From positions 2,790,001-2,854,000 of the forward strand of contig JAYKKR010000002.1 of assembly GCA_036971615.1 (NCBI GenBank): a stretch of 64,000 nucleotides of DNA, written 5' to 3'. A program made the position numbers and the translations under genes. The notes below the pieces were generated by a model. The model made no database searches. It was not told where the DNA came from and worked only from the letters and a program-made list of their open reading frames with translations. The first letter of the stretch is position 1. Each line of letters starts with the position of its first letter. Below are positions 1 to 11,224 of this stretch, piece by piece. This stretch comes from Amyloporia xantha (lineage: Eukaryota > Basidiomycota > Agaricomycetes > Polyporales > Adustoporiaceae).

Positions 1-28
1 CGACGGACTTGCAAATCACGCATACACG

Positions 29-2744
29 TCATAGCTTCGCGACCGTCGTACGCAATAGGGTCTTCTGAATCTTGCCGGTCGATGTTTTCTGTTCTCGGTT
101 TAGATGGCACCGTTAGCGCTCCTCCGTCCTATATATGAAATGGAAATAGGTCACTCACAGGCAGATCCTCCACGATTTCGACCCATTCTGGACACGCAAA
201 GCCTGGAAGACGTGTACGGGCATGCTGTTTCAAATCCTCTGCGAATGCACGAGACCGGTCGTAGCCTGCCCACTTAGAGGCGCGTTCTGGGTGAAGAATC
301 ACGAACGCCATGGGACGCTCTCCCCAGTGCGAATGCGGTCTAGCAACTACAGCGACTTCCAGAACGTCGGGATGACTCGCAAGCTCTACATGTTACGTGA
401 AAGAAGTCGTATACATATGAGATACAGGAGGCTTACCTTGCTCGATAGCGAGGCTGGATGCATTCTATACCAGGTTAGCACCTTAAATTAGTTGACTGAG
501 AACCGACTCACCTCTCCACCAGAGATGATGATATCCTTGCTCCTATCCTGAACCACAATGTATCCGTCAGGGTGCATCACTGCAAGGTCACCCGAGCTAA
601 AGTAACCACCGCGAAAGGCCTTGCGCGTCGCGTCCGGGTCCTTGAAATACTGTAATACGCAAGGCATGATTCATCCCCATCACAGACAGATTGCATAACT
701 GGACATCACTGACCTCCTTCATGACGATATTGCCTCGAACGACGACCTCCCCTATGGTCTTTCCGTCCCTTGGTACGTCGATTAGCTCAGTGTCGACGTT
801 AGACTGCGCATCTTCCTTAGCAGGATACACAATGCGCACATCATCGGACGTCGCAAATGCTAGTCCTTGACGTGCCATGAATCTCATCCGGTCGTCAGGA
901 GGCACAGAGATCCACGATGGCTGCTCGTAGCAACGAGTAAAAGGTCCGTATGTCTTGTCGTTTATGTTGAGTCGCCAAGAAAGATGACGATATGAGAGAG
1001 GTCAACGGGATGGTGAGCCGATCTTGGCACTATATCCTCTTACCTCACTGACCAAGGGTGCACATGATTCAAGAATTAGAGTAGCACAGCCCATATGTAA
1101 TTGGAACGCACGTCAAACCATATACATGTACTGGACGAATGTTTTTCTTTTCTAGCTCTTGGAGAAGGTGCGCGGTCGGGGCCGAACCGGCAACAACGGC
1201 CACAACAGGACGGCTTAATACTCTTGCTTCTGGTGCATTCACAAGCGCGATCTAGAAAGGTGGTTGAGACACTGTGTTTTCCGGTGCTACGGATGCTATT
1301 ATAGACTGACCTGGACAGTAGGTGCACCACAATAATGTGTTACGCCTGAATTAAGGAGATGATACCAGATGTGAGGATTCGACACCCTTCTTAGCGTGAT
1401 CTATGGATTGTATCGTCAGCACTGGTATTCCCCCAACCACCTGGGCGACAACGATCACCTGTGAAGCAGAGGCAAATGTTATGGCCCACGGGAACGTCCA
1501 ACCACATGCATGAAACATGGGGAGAATCCTAAATGACCCGTAAGTTGCCGATCCATATGTGGTGTTCATTTACACCGACCACAGATATGTGGAGTCCCGA
1601 TTCATTCTGAACCATGATAAGCAAAATTCATCTCACCAAAATACACTGGCGACATACCCGGTCTCATAAGCATTGGCGATAGCAGCTAGATATGATCCTG
1701 GAGGTGGAGGTTCGCAATGATATTCCAGCAGTCTATAACTGGACATCTCACCTCGAAGTGTCGTTATAACCCCCTTTGGCTACATTCAAGGTCAGTGGTA
1801 TTGTTCCTACCTTCATATCTAGGAGCTTACTAACTCGACCGGTTGTACCAGATCTACGTTGTAAACTAAGTAATATGGATCGTTGTCGAGATGAACACTC
1901 ACGTGTAACACAGTGCAGCAGGTGCGTCCTCATTCTCCTCCCACTCGAACCCGGACCAGCCTTTTTCCTGGCTGAAACGCCTTCCTGAGCTCAGAAAGTC
2001 TTCGTATGGATCCCCAGCTTTTCCAGTATCGTTCGCAACCACAACAGGAACCCTCGCGTTCTGCACGAGATGGGTGTACTCATGATCAACAAGGATCAGC
2101 TTGCACCCGCTATGTTCCAGAATATACGCGACTTCGGGACCCGTAAGCCGCGTGTTGATAGGGCATATAACGGCACGAGCGGCGAGGACACCGTGATGTG
2201 CATCTGCAGGAAATATATCAAGCGTGAGTCGTCGGCCCTCTGTTATGCGTAGAGAAAGTAAAACAACCAGCTATTAGCGGCCTGTCGGTGCTATCAGTGA
2301 CTCTCCACGCGCCAGAACCAACATGCTGTATACTGACGAATTTGGGGCTATTACAGCGACGCGGTCTTCAGGGCATATCCCCGTCCTAATCAAGGCATAT
2401 GCCAGATTCTGCACCCGTTGAGTCCTGCGCATAATTTCTCTTTCTCACTATGCTCCAAATCTCGTGATATTATGCCAGGCGTACCAGACTTCGTACGAAT
2501 AGAAGACAGGATACTGAACATCAGGGTGCGCTATAGCGAGTTTGTGTGGGTACGTCTGAGCCGTTTTAAGCAAGAACGCAAGTGGATTCTGTGAGAGATT
2601 AGATGAGTATGTATGGATCATGCCGTGCGTTGATCGCGAACGTACCAGAGGGTGTTTATAGACTGGGAGATTGTGCGGGAGCCGAGGCCTGTACTTGACA
2701 TCAGGCGGAGGCAGACTCTCCGGAGTGGGACGAAATGCTTTCAT
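29..2744 (-). CDS. AMP-forming acyl-CoA ligase (acyl-activating enzyme), multi-exon, complete
   Basis: Activates a carboxylic or fatty acid with ATP to an acyl-AMP and then a CoA thioester. The gene starts at ATG 2744 and ends at a TGA at 29-31. In order the exons encode an N-terminal part, the loop motif ending SGTTGR then PKGVITTLR (near 1850-1770), [11 protein letters not shown] (near 1500), [11 protein letters not shown] (near 1330), the YGLTETYGP region (near 1100-1000), [20 protein letters not shown] (near 600-545), [12 protein letters not shown] and the C-terminal lysine motif KTSTGKIQK (near 65-91), followed by [10 protein letters not shown] and stop. These are the A3-A10 motifs of the ANL superfamily, all intact. 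The layout resembles plant and fungal medium-chain acyl-activating enzymes; the substrate cannot be read from sequence. At least eight short introns interrupt it. Confidence 0.9.
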
Positions 2745-3837
2745 GGATTTTATGTGGTGATCATCAGTTGATGCAATCGTTTATTGCTTCGACAGTTGTA
2801 GCATACCTTGGTTCATTGCTATTCTGTGGCCTGCGAGAAGGTATAAACGAGTTATGGCGCGAGTCTAATCCCCGCACTATATTGCGGGGTAAGATCTGAA
2901 CTGGTTCGGTTCATTAATTGATTATTTGAAATCCGGGTCGTCAGACTTTCGCGGAATGCATAGACATTATGCACTGTACAAGACTGTACAGTAGTGCCGA
3001 CACTGCCGACTGCGACTCTCGCTCTCCGCTGAGCCTAGAGGTCCGACTTGCCTATGCTACTTTATTCTGTTGCCATACCTGGCAGCGTACTACTGCCTGA
3101 GCGATCGTTACGATTGAAGACACGGAGGTAAATCCGAAAAGTACGGCAATACGAAACTTGTCCGGATTGCTCCTACTTCTGGCTGTATAAGTAATCCTCC
3201 TCAGCATACGTCTGTATCAGCAAGGATCAATCCGCAGAGTCACGAGTCAGCACTCTGAAAGAGAACTAACAAACCGCCCGGAAAGGCAAGTTGTAAGGCA
3301 GAACATCGACAGTTGCCTTATTGAGAAAATCCTTCATTTCCCAGGCCATGAGCAAAATCCCTATTGTCCTCCTTTCCGAGCTATATATCAGTCTATAGTT
3401 CTCCATTTATGTATGCGACCACCCATGAACACGCGAGCATGCCCATTGTCCGAAGTGCAAGAATTCCAGGCGTCGAGCGGGCGGAAATGGGGTGTAAGTA
3501 CACATCTCTCTACGTGATCGTCTAGACCGGGAAAGTCCCGCGTACCACGGTGTACCTCTCCGCTTATCCTGCACTATCCCTTGTAAGCACCCTCTTTATG
3601 AATCAAAAAGGAAGGATCCTTATGAGTTGGCTGGCTCATAGAACTCCGCGTACCGAATGGTCCTCTGGAATTCCTTACCGTTCGCTTTCTTCATCGCGTG
3701 GGCGTCCCCATTGTACGTATTTAATGCTAGCGATAACCGTGACATCTCCCTGAGTGCCTCTCTTAGTGCCTCTCTGCCTTGAGCCCCTCCTCCTTGTCCT
3801 GTGAGCAGGGGGTTGCCTATCCCTCGATTCGCACAAG
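2745..3837. other. Intergenic, divergent promoters of acyl-CoA ligase and DUF6593 gene
   Basis: About 1.1 kb with no coding pattern I can support. It lies between two divergently transcribed genes, so it should hold both promoters. A short perfect hairpin with CCCCGC/GCGGGG arms lies near 2873-2892; no tRNA or other RNA is visible. Confidence 0.5.
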
Positions 3838-4723
3838 ATGTTGCTCAAGTTCACATCCTCGGACATTCATCAAACCTCCATCGTAGATTGTGCCACAGGG
3901 GATGTCGCGTATCGCACTACCACAGAACGTCCGCAGCGTACTCGTTCCGGCTCTTGGGCGACTACTTCCAGTGCGAGCTCGAGCAGATCACAAGAAAAGC
4001 TTTCGACGGACAACGAGCGCAGAACGTTGGTGGAGGATTGTGATGGAAATATAATCGCTGAGATTACGTGGGAGGGGAATTCCGCATCCCTCATACGGAT
4101 CGGAGACGATGTGATTAAGGGGACTACGGAGCTCTTCGATGCGGCCTTTGTGAAGATACTGTAAGCGTTGTTCGCTTCAGCGTGAATACCCAATTGACTC
4201 TTGTTTCTGCCTGAATGCAGACCTGAAGAGACGCTGCTACCAACGCGTTCGGAATATGTCTGGCGAATGACTGCAGACAGTCTAATGGTGCGTCGTCTTA
4301 TTTCCTACCTCAGGTCTGGTTGCTGATGCAAATGCAATCTTGACAGCTTCTCGATGACGACGAGGAAGTGATAGGGAGGCTTCATCAGAACTGTGTCTCT
4401 GCCAAAGGAGAACCCAAGCTGGTCCCAGCACCCTCCAGGGGTGCGGGACTCGATTATCTAGAATTCAGCGCGCTTCCTGAAGACGAAACTGTGGAGATGC
4501 TCGGTAAGCACTGCGAATACAACCCTTGATCACCTAGTTGAAGTCGTTATTCCTCTTTTCAGTGTGCTATCTTCTTCTAAGCACCCTTCGTGAACGGATG
4601 TACTCCATCACAAAATATGTCTACGGACAAGGCCAGACGAAGGACCCCATCGCCAGACTACGTAGGCGTGCAACACGCGGCATTGCCAATCTACGGAACA
4701 CCTTCCGGCGCAAAGCTACCTAA
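3838..4723 (+). CDS. DUF6593-type basidiomycete protein
   Basis: Four exons, 3838-4160, 4221-4287, 4347-4503 and 4563-4723, join in phase to a 235-residue protein. It opens with LLKFTSSD followed by DCATGDVAYRTTT, a low-complexity Ser/Arg stretch, then EDCDGNIIAEITWEGNSASL and RIGDDVIKGTTELFD. The two-part beta-rich layout, with 'D..G.....' turns and a short 'I..I.W' strand, is what I associate with DUF6593, a small single-domain family expanded in mushrooms and without known function. The C-terminus is basic (RLRRRATRGIANLRNTFRRK). No signal peptide or membrane segment is evident. The family assignment rests on pattern only; the exon structure is firm because all three junctions keep frame and have canonical ends. 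Confidence 0.7.
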
Positions 4724-5385
4724 CGGCTCTTATTATCCCGATCACTCCTCCTATCCCCTGTCGACTCGCTGGACAAGCCATACCTTCGTTCTTCTGTTCA
4801 GCTTATTTTATTTGGCATTTCCTTGTATCATTATTGCTTTTATTTGGTCAACCCCGCCCGCTCATTCCTAAATCCCGAATTAAAACATCGGCACTCCGAT
4901 TTTGTGCCATGATCACACTCCTTTAGTCGTACAAGTGTCACCGCATTCTAGGAATTCATCGTCGTGTATCGCAATGTATAGTAGTCACAGGTCTGCGGAT
5001 CTCTCATTGTACATAGGTCAGAAGAACATCATTACTTCAAGTCATTGTGTGATATCAGTGTTTTGCCTCCTGTTGGCAAGAACGCGCGCCTTAGTGAAGT
5101 GAAATTTCTAGGTTCAACGTATTCTGGCACTCTGGATTAAGATGATCGCTGGCGAAATATCATAACTCTTTGGTTCGGAGGATAAGCGCGACTCTAGTCG
5201 TGACTGAGACAGATGTATTATGAGAAGAAATCAAGGTATAAAGGGATGAGTACAAGTGGCTCATACACGCAGCAGTGTCAATAAACTATGATAATGATGA
5301 GGCCGATAGTAGAGGGAGATTGCAATAATGATAATGTGAGGAAGACGGAAGAGAAAAATAAGAACTTGAGAGGCGTCGTACCCCT
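4724..5385. other. Intergenic, no gene recognised
   Basis: AT-richer stretch between two convergent genes. Only short unrelated ORFs occur; nothing I can support beyond the 3' ends of the neighbouring genes. Confidence 0.5.
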
Positions 5386-6529
5386 TCATGGAGAGTCCAA
5401 CGTATACTGTATTCCATCGCTCCTTTGTCTCTTCAACGGTCGGTTTTCCCTCTCCGGTTCTCGCTCGTTGCGAAATCGCTTGCTCCCCGCACTTGTATTT
5501 ATCGAAAACGAAGTTGCACCGCGCACAATGGAATCGCTTGACGCATGACTCGGCAATGGCATGTCACTTTGGGCTGGAGCACCTGCCCGGCGAGGTGCAG
5601 ATTGGCTCTGCCCCTTCGCCTTCAAGTTTGCTATCCGAGCGCTTTTGCGTCGCTCGACGCCGTCCTGAGCTCGATTTGCACGCCCAGCTCGACTCTTCTT
5701 TCTGTCCAACTTCCGATCTTTTTCATGATCCGAGGTTTGACTGCCGGTAAGGAGAGCTGTGCCAACACTAGTGCCTGCAGCATCCGCAGCGTGGGCACGG
5801 CCGCTGACACCAACGCGGCTACGTTTATTAGAGCGCGTATTTGCCTCTCCTCCGGCGTTACGAATCAAAGAAGAGGTGGTCTTGTGACCACAATGGTTCG
5901 CTGATGCAGTGGTCATTGTAAGGTCGGCGGGTCCATTATCCAGTCCGTATTCGCGTGGCACTTCCATGTCGCCCAAATCCACACCGTCTTCCAGCTCCGC
6001 TACGCCGACTTCATCAACCTCCTCCATTACGTCCGCCGTACCACCTTCTCTAAGGGTAGGAACGTCCTGTGACTTCTCGTACACTCTACGGACGAGCGAA
6101 ATGAGTGGCCTAGGAGGATTTCTCGCCGCGTCGTGTTTAAGAAACTGAGTTGCCGTCAGCGATAATCCGCATCTGACAGCGAACGAAGCTCACTAGATTC
6201 TGGCACACCGACGCATTATTGAAAATACCCGTAATTGATGTTTGACACGGTGAAAAAATACTGTAGGTGGGAACGAAAAATGGCCTAAATTCTCGTGGCG
6301 TTGTGTCAACAACATGAGTCTGCTGTTTGACGTCGCCCCCCCAGTCCTCATCGTTCGTCGTCTGGTCGTGTTGCCCATGTACATCATCTGGGTGCAACGT
6401 CTTCGCTTCGGATCCGCTCTCGGATGTTTGGTTACTTGCGCCGGAATAGGATGATTCGGCGAAGGAGTGATTTCTGCAAGAGTAGCAGAAGGCGCTGTGA
6501 GGGATATTAGAAGAGCTAAGGGGGGACAT
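5386..6529 (-). CDS. Unknown basic, low-complexity protein (more intact copy of an inverted duplication)
   Basis: Two long open segments on the minus strand, 6529-6137 and 6084-5386, are separated by a frame change at 6137-6085 that is probably an intron. The first encodes a Ser/Thr-rich region with a CYSCRNHSF motif and ends FFVPTYSIFSPC. The second is acidic at first (MEEVDEVGVAELEDGVDLGD) and then strongly basic (RRKSARIANLKAKG, SKRFRNEREPERENRPLKRQ), a composition typical of nuclear proteins. A GT...AG intron ending at the CTGTCAG near 6175 would fuse the two, but the donor is not certain. The basic RRKSARI-like tail recalls C-termini of FunK1-type kinases (compare RRSARQKRKLK at 13870-13910), so it may be a remnant of such a gene; this is inference. 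A diverged copy lies at 36620-37745. Confidence 0.4.
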
Positions 6530-6730
6530 TGTTGAATTGTTGTTGGATGGTCAAAGCAGAGGATTCGTTTCTCTTGTGGCTACAAGATGCCCGTCAGTTC
6601 GTGGTCAAAATGAGGCGCGTACAAGCTCACATGGAGTGCCAAAAAGTACTCTACAGAAGCAGGCGTTGTAGAGCAACTGTGTCGTGGTGAACGAAGTAGA
6701 TGCAGCTTGAGGATCCTGTGGCCACAGGCG
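5640..6730 (-). repeat. Inverted duplication, arm 1
   Basis: This segment, read on the minus strand, aligns over about 1.1 kb to 36620-37745 on the plus strand. Shared stretches include the CYSCRN segment, GSEAK.LH.DDV, TTNDEDW, EFRPF.VPTY, the FVRCQMRIIADGNSVS segment and TMTTASANH.GHKTT. Similarity continues into non-coding DNA (near 6650-6720 the GTGCCAAA, AGAAG.AGGCGTT and CCTGTGGCCACA blocks recur). By eye the arms are roughly 80-85 percent identical. Confidence 0.85.
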
Positions 6731-8499
6731 CGAACGCGTCCAAGCATCAAGCACGTGATCGAGACACAGCCGCGGTTTATCCTATTGTCTTGAGTATCGC
6801 TTTGTACTTTGATCTATGCTGGGAAATGATTGTATGTAAACAAACAGATTGGTTAAAAGCAACGATTAATTCAAGAAATAAAGGGCTTCCAATACTCACC
6901 ACTGGTAGAACATAAGCCTAATGTGGTCTTCTGCATTTCGCCCCTGAAACTTATCTGAGTGTAGAAAACACAGCGAGACATGTGAACATTGTTGTTCTGG
7001 GCTTCAATCGGTAAGCACAATCCGCGACGTCAAGTCAAGGCATAGCTGTGCCCGAGAAGTGACAATGACTTCCAAGAACTCCACAGTAGAACTTGCGTGT
7101 TCAATGATCTGGGACCATGAAAGCAGACACGTCAAAAGCGGTCGCCAGGGGCGAAGACAGAATTTGAAGCTTTGGGTGCAACGAGACCTTCGATCGAAGC
7201 GAGTGCAGCCAACGAACACGGCTCCGGATCACCCAAAGACAGTAGGGCAGGTGGCGAACTCACGAGCAAGGCTTAAAGCAATCCACAGCACAAAGAGAGC
7301 ACATTTTGTAGCTCACCAAAGGCCATTCTGACTAGAGATGACCTCGAATGGTGTAGTGCTTCAGCACCGTCAAACTGAAAATTCGCGTACCCAAAGTCCG
7401 ACAGTAGTCTCATCCGCAATTGCTTCATCACTGACGCATATAATTGTCTTCTCTAGGACTCGGACAGAGTACGAAGCACAGGTCTGCGAGTTAAGTTGTC
7501 TAGGCGCATCGTGCCTTTGTGCCAACTAGACTGAAAATGTCGTCTCCAAACTTCTTCAACCTATAAATTAGCCATTCAACGTGTAAGCCATCACTTGAAT
7601 TCTAGGGGAAAAGGTACTCACTTTGTCTTCTTGAGGAATAGCATCACCTCAATGAAGCCAGACTCGCAAAATATCTCAGCAGTTACGCACGCCAATCCGG
7701 AATTTCGGTTTGAATTCCTGTGAGATCCGATTATTAGCATTCCCAACGCGTGTAGTAGCACATAAATCAATTGCGGAAGTAGAACTCACGGAGTCACAGC
7801 CTTCCTCCTTATATATGATCATGATGAACGTTATACACGCCAACGGCCGGTCAGTATGGAAGACATCGATTAAATGAAGACTATGCACAGCCTTCTCTCG
7901 TTGATTCCCGACATGAGCCATGACACTAAAAAGCTTTGAGACCTCCTGTTTGAGAGGCTTATCACGGAAGTGCTGCAATGCACACGATCCTCTGCTTTCC
8001 ATTAGCTTTCCGGAGATTGCTGTGTAACCCGACAATGCGCGGAGAAATAAGCTGTCCGGCTGAAGGCCGTGGAGGTACAGCGTTGCACGCAGGTATACGC
8101 CGTCCATACGGTTGGTGGAAGTCCGTTGCAGAAGATGCGCAGAATGCGCGGAATAAACATCCTCGTTATGCTCCGATAACTCGTGGGGTGCGACTGCCAG
8201 CGCACAAGGAGCGAGAATCTTAGTTGGCAAGTATATGGTCCGAAAGCGTGATACGATATTTTCCACAGCGGTGCACTTTGGCAACAGGACGCAGGATTAT
8301 GGCAAAGCTTATGGACATGTTTGTGTATCATGTTAGCGACGATGAGTCGATCGGGATCATCGGAGGTCGGCGGTTCGGCGCCTCTCAGGCTGGGCCAGAT
8401 ACAGGCAATTCGTTTGTATATGATCATGCAGTGAGTACTGGTGTACAGTCCAGATGTGAACAAGAAGGCAATAACGATACGACATTGAAAATTGCAGGA
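6731..8499. other. Repeat-rich region without a supported gene
   Basis: Short ORFs on both strands only. A minus-strand ORF at 7676-8284 has no family signature. The segment near 8065-8120 (GTGGAGGTACAGCGTTGCAC) recurs in diverged form near 16012 and 16135, suggesting remnants of a dispersed repeat. Confidence 0.45.
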
Positions 8500-9060
8500 T
8501 GACATGTACTATCTCCGTACGTCGTAACACGGCCCTTCGATGTTGAAGCTCCCGGTGGCCGGTGTCCACTTGGTTGTGTACAAAAAATGGAAGCTTTTTC
8601 GCCGCAGTTTCCGAGTGAGCGAACGTAAAACGTCTCTCTGGATGTCCCATGGTTTAATTGCACTGGGACATCCATGGCCAACTTAATGATCTGAGGTGTC
8701 AGCAGTCCAATCAATGTCAGGCCATGCTATATCAGGAAGGGTCTAATTTGAGCTGTATAAATTCTGGAGCGATGAACACAATTGTGGCTACTGAGCAGCT
8801 CTGGATCCAGATCAAACTCGCATTGAGGATCCCAACTCGCGAGCTGACTGTTCAGCAAATACCACTTTCCACTCGCAGTCTTCCTCGAGGCTAACCTCGA
8901 TCGTCTGGCAAACAGTGGGTCGACGGGGAAAGAGGTTATGCGAACGCGTGCCGCAATGAAGAAACACCATTTCAACTCCTAAAACTATTCGCAGCAGGAA
9001 AACGCGTACCAAAATGTTCGCCATGGACTTCCTGCCAGTGCTACTTTGCGGGACGTCAAG
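8500..9060. repeat. Diverged direct repeat, copy 1
   Basis: Aligns in the same orientation with 14790-15370. Shared blocks include CCATGGCCAACT, CTCGCGAGCTGACTGT, CCACTTTC, TCGATCGTCTGG-like, AGAGGTTATGC, GAAACACCAT and TTCGCCATGGAC. On the minus strand this copy keeps a 70-codon open frame (9024-8812), but copy 2 has stops and indels in the matching frame. The parent gene or element is not recognisable. Confidence 0.75.
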
Positions 9061-9436
9061 GAGTCATGGGAGCAATATTACGCATATTCCCGCTTCCCCT
9101 TCCGGGCAGACAGTACGTTCACGGTCTATAAGAACAGCCACGGTCGTAGACTTCCTTGCTGCTTTTCCCTAAGAGGGCACGTATCTCGCACATACGGAAC
9201 AATTGGAGGTGTTTCGTGAGCCATTCATCCTTTCCAGGCCATTGCCATGCTAAATAATCTGCAAACATCGACACTCAGCTCGACACCAGCTCGACATGAG
9301 GTGGAGGATCAGCAGCTCCCCTCTCCGCCAACAGCTCGTCGAGCTTGATGAGACCTGCTATACGTACAGTTGGGTATGGCTTTCACGTAAAGTGACGGCG
9401 AGCTTTATCTCTCTGCCCGCACCCGATTATTTGTAC

Positions 9437-10688
9437 CTGCACCGTGATTTTGTTTGTAGACTCTCGAGAACCATCTGACACACAAAAGCGGCTTCCCCTC
9501 CTGGGGTAATTATCTCGACATCCGCACCAGTACACACCTAAAAAAGTCGGAAGAGAAACTTTTCAGATTCGATGTGGATACTGCATAAGCATCGCGCCCT
9601 TGACGGCAATCCGTCTGAACTCATCCATAGATGACTGAGATCTAAGCCTTTGCCGCTGTCCAATGGTCAATGCCTGACACGTCGGTCAAGCGCAGCGAAA
9701 CGGCGAAGAACGCGGTATGCGAATGAGGAGCAGAAAGAACAAGGCACCGCGGGAGGTTGAAACTCTTTGGCTTCAGCGGAATGCGCCGCATCGTCTTTGC
9801 TGCCGTGAAATGGAGGATTACACATGGTGAACTCGCAGTGCGAAGCATCCGCAAGAATCGCCGGGTCGAAGAGGTGAAGCCGGACAGGTCCATCACAGTT
9901 CGAACGGACAAGCCTCATGCGATCCTGTAGGTTATTGTGCTTTACGTTCCGGTGAGCATATTGTAGCGATTTTCCATCAATATCTAATTCGCATGAGAGT
10001 GAGGCGGGGAATAAATTATGTGAGCGGCTCTTGAGAGTCTTACCTATCGCAAAAAGATACCAGAGTAGATGTGACCAGCATCCAAGAAGAGGATATATTG
10101 CGGATACCACTGTACCACTGTCATCTTGTGAGCCACTAAAACAGGCCGATTTCCATATTCGCGTACACATTCACGCCCGGTGTTCGCCTTTTTGACGCCA
10201 GAGGCACTGCCAGATGGGTTGCCTCGACAATATCTTACAAACACAGGATATAGTTCAATCTGAGACACGCATCAGTTGTCTCTGTAGGCAAGGATGGTAA
10301 TTGACGAACCTATTTGGGACCCCTACTAGTACTACGCATCAGTAACTGGACAGAGAACTCTGCATGAGGGCACAGGAGGGCAGAACCGGTCCTCCGGGAC
10401 ATCAAGGGATATTTGAAAGTCGCGATACAGCAGCGCTTCTGTCGGCCGTCTGCGCTGATGGATGGTGAGTGATTAGCGGCATAAACGTCTCTGGCAACTG
10501 TCGGACCTCTGAGCTGTCTCATCTTTGAAATAAATCGTCCATCCTTTGACGGTCGGTTCAGGGGGCGTCAGAAGATGAAAAAAGAGGAAAGCGTGCTCGG
10601 GAACTACACACTGTGGCTTGAGTGCCGGATATGCTTCCGCGAGAGCCGAGAAATCGGGCAATTGTCGATATGGGTTGCGTGGGTGCAT
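9437..10688 (-). pseudogene. METTL16-like N6-adenine RNA methyltransferase, degraded
   Basis: METTL16 enzymes use SAM to methylate adenine in U6 snRNA. Exons 10688-10507, 10449-10336, 10259-10239, 10135-10044, 9983-9748 and 9537-9437 keep frame at every junction. They encode the family start MHPRNPYRQLPDFSALAEAY, FKDETAQR, EALLYRDFQISLDVPEDRFC with PPVP, LNYIL, SAIYPLLGC, FAIDIDGKSLQYAHRNV, the catalytic NPPF (MCNPPFHGSKDDAAHSAEA), then VCTGADVEIITPGGEAAFV and ESLQTKSRCR. Three things argue for decay. The SAM-binding GIDIGTG stretch before SAIYPLL is replaced by DDSGTVV. An unusual insertion follows residue 26. The conserved W-Y-T-S-M-L-G-K block that should follow RCR is lost; near 9370 only a stop-containing remnant is readable. 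Function is therefore doubtful. Confidence 0.65.
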
Positions 10689-11224
10689 GGTACCGTGTTG
10701 TGTTAAAATGACTCACTGTGGCCGATGGAAGAGATGAAGCTGATGCATGTGTTTCTAATTTCAATTCCAGCCACGGGGTGAGGCTCGAGTTAGGGGAGAA
10801 AGAACAACGTATAGCCGCATTGGGTAAGACTCGTGGAGTGTGGTTCAGATTGGATCTGATGGGAATCGGGAGTTGAATCAAGCCTGGTCGTAACGTCCAC
10901 CTCCATCCTTCCACTTTCAACGCTTCGTGCTTTGTTCGACCGCGACTCTGTCCACACTCGCAGGCGCTAATCGTCCTGATCAGTGCAGTTGACTCGGGTC
11001 ACCCACACCCGGAGCCTGGATTTGAACTCAGCCCAACGCGACCATTGTTCTTCAGTGATAGTTTCTGGCCACGCTTCCTGGCCACACCTCGATCGGTAGA
11101 AATAAAAGGTGAGCGAGATGTATCCTAATGCAAGAAATCTGCTACAATGTCTACCCGTCCTCTTACTCTTCCAATTCTTCATCCCTTACTTTCGCTCGAC
11201 ACTCCTCCTCGTCTAAAGCGAACC
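10689..11224. other. Intergenic between divergent METTL16-like gene and FunK1 kinase
   Basis: About 0.5 kb of divergent promoter DNA. An in-frame ATG at 11147 would lengthen the kinase by 26 residues; no other gene is visible. Confidence 0.45.

Noticed and set aside
2873..2892. CCCCGC/GCGGGG hairpin as a terminator or small RNA
   Set aside because: Short, isolated, and intrinsic terminators are not used by RNA polymerase II; no supporting context.
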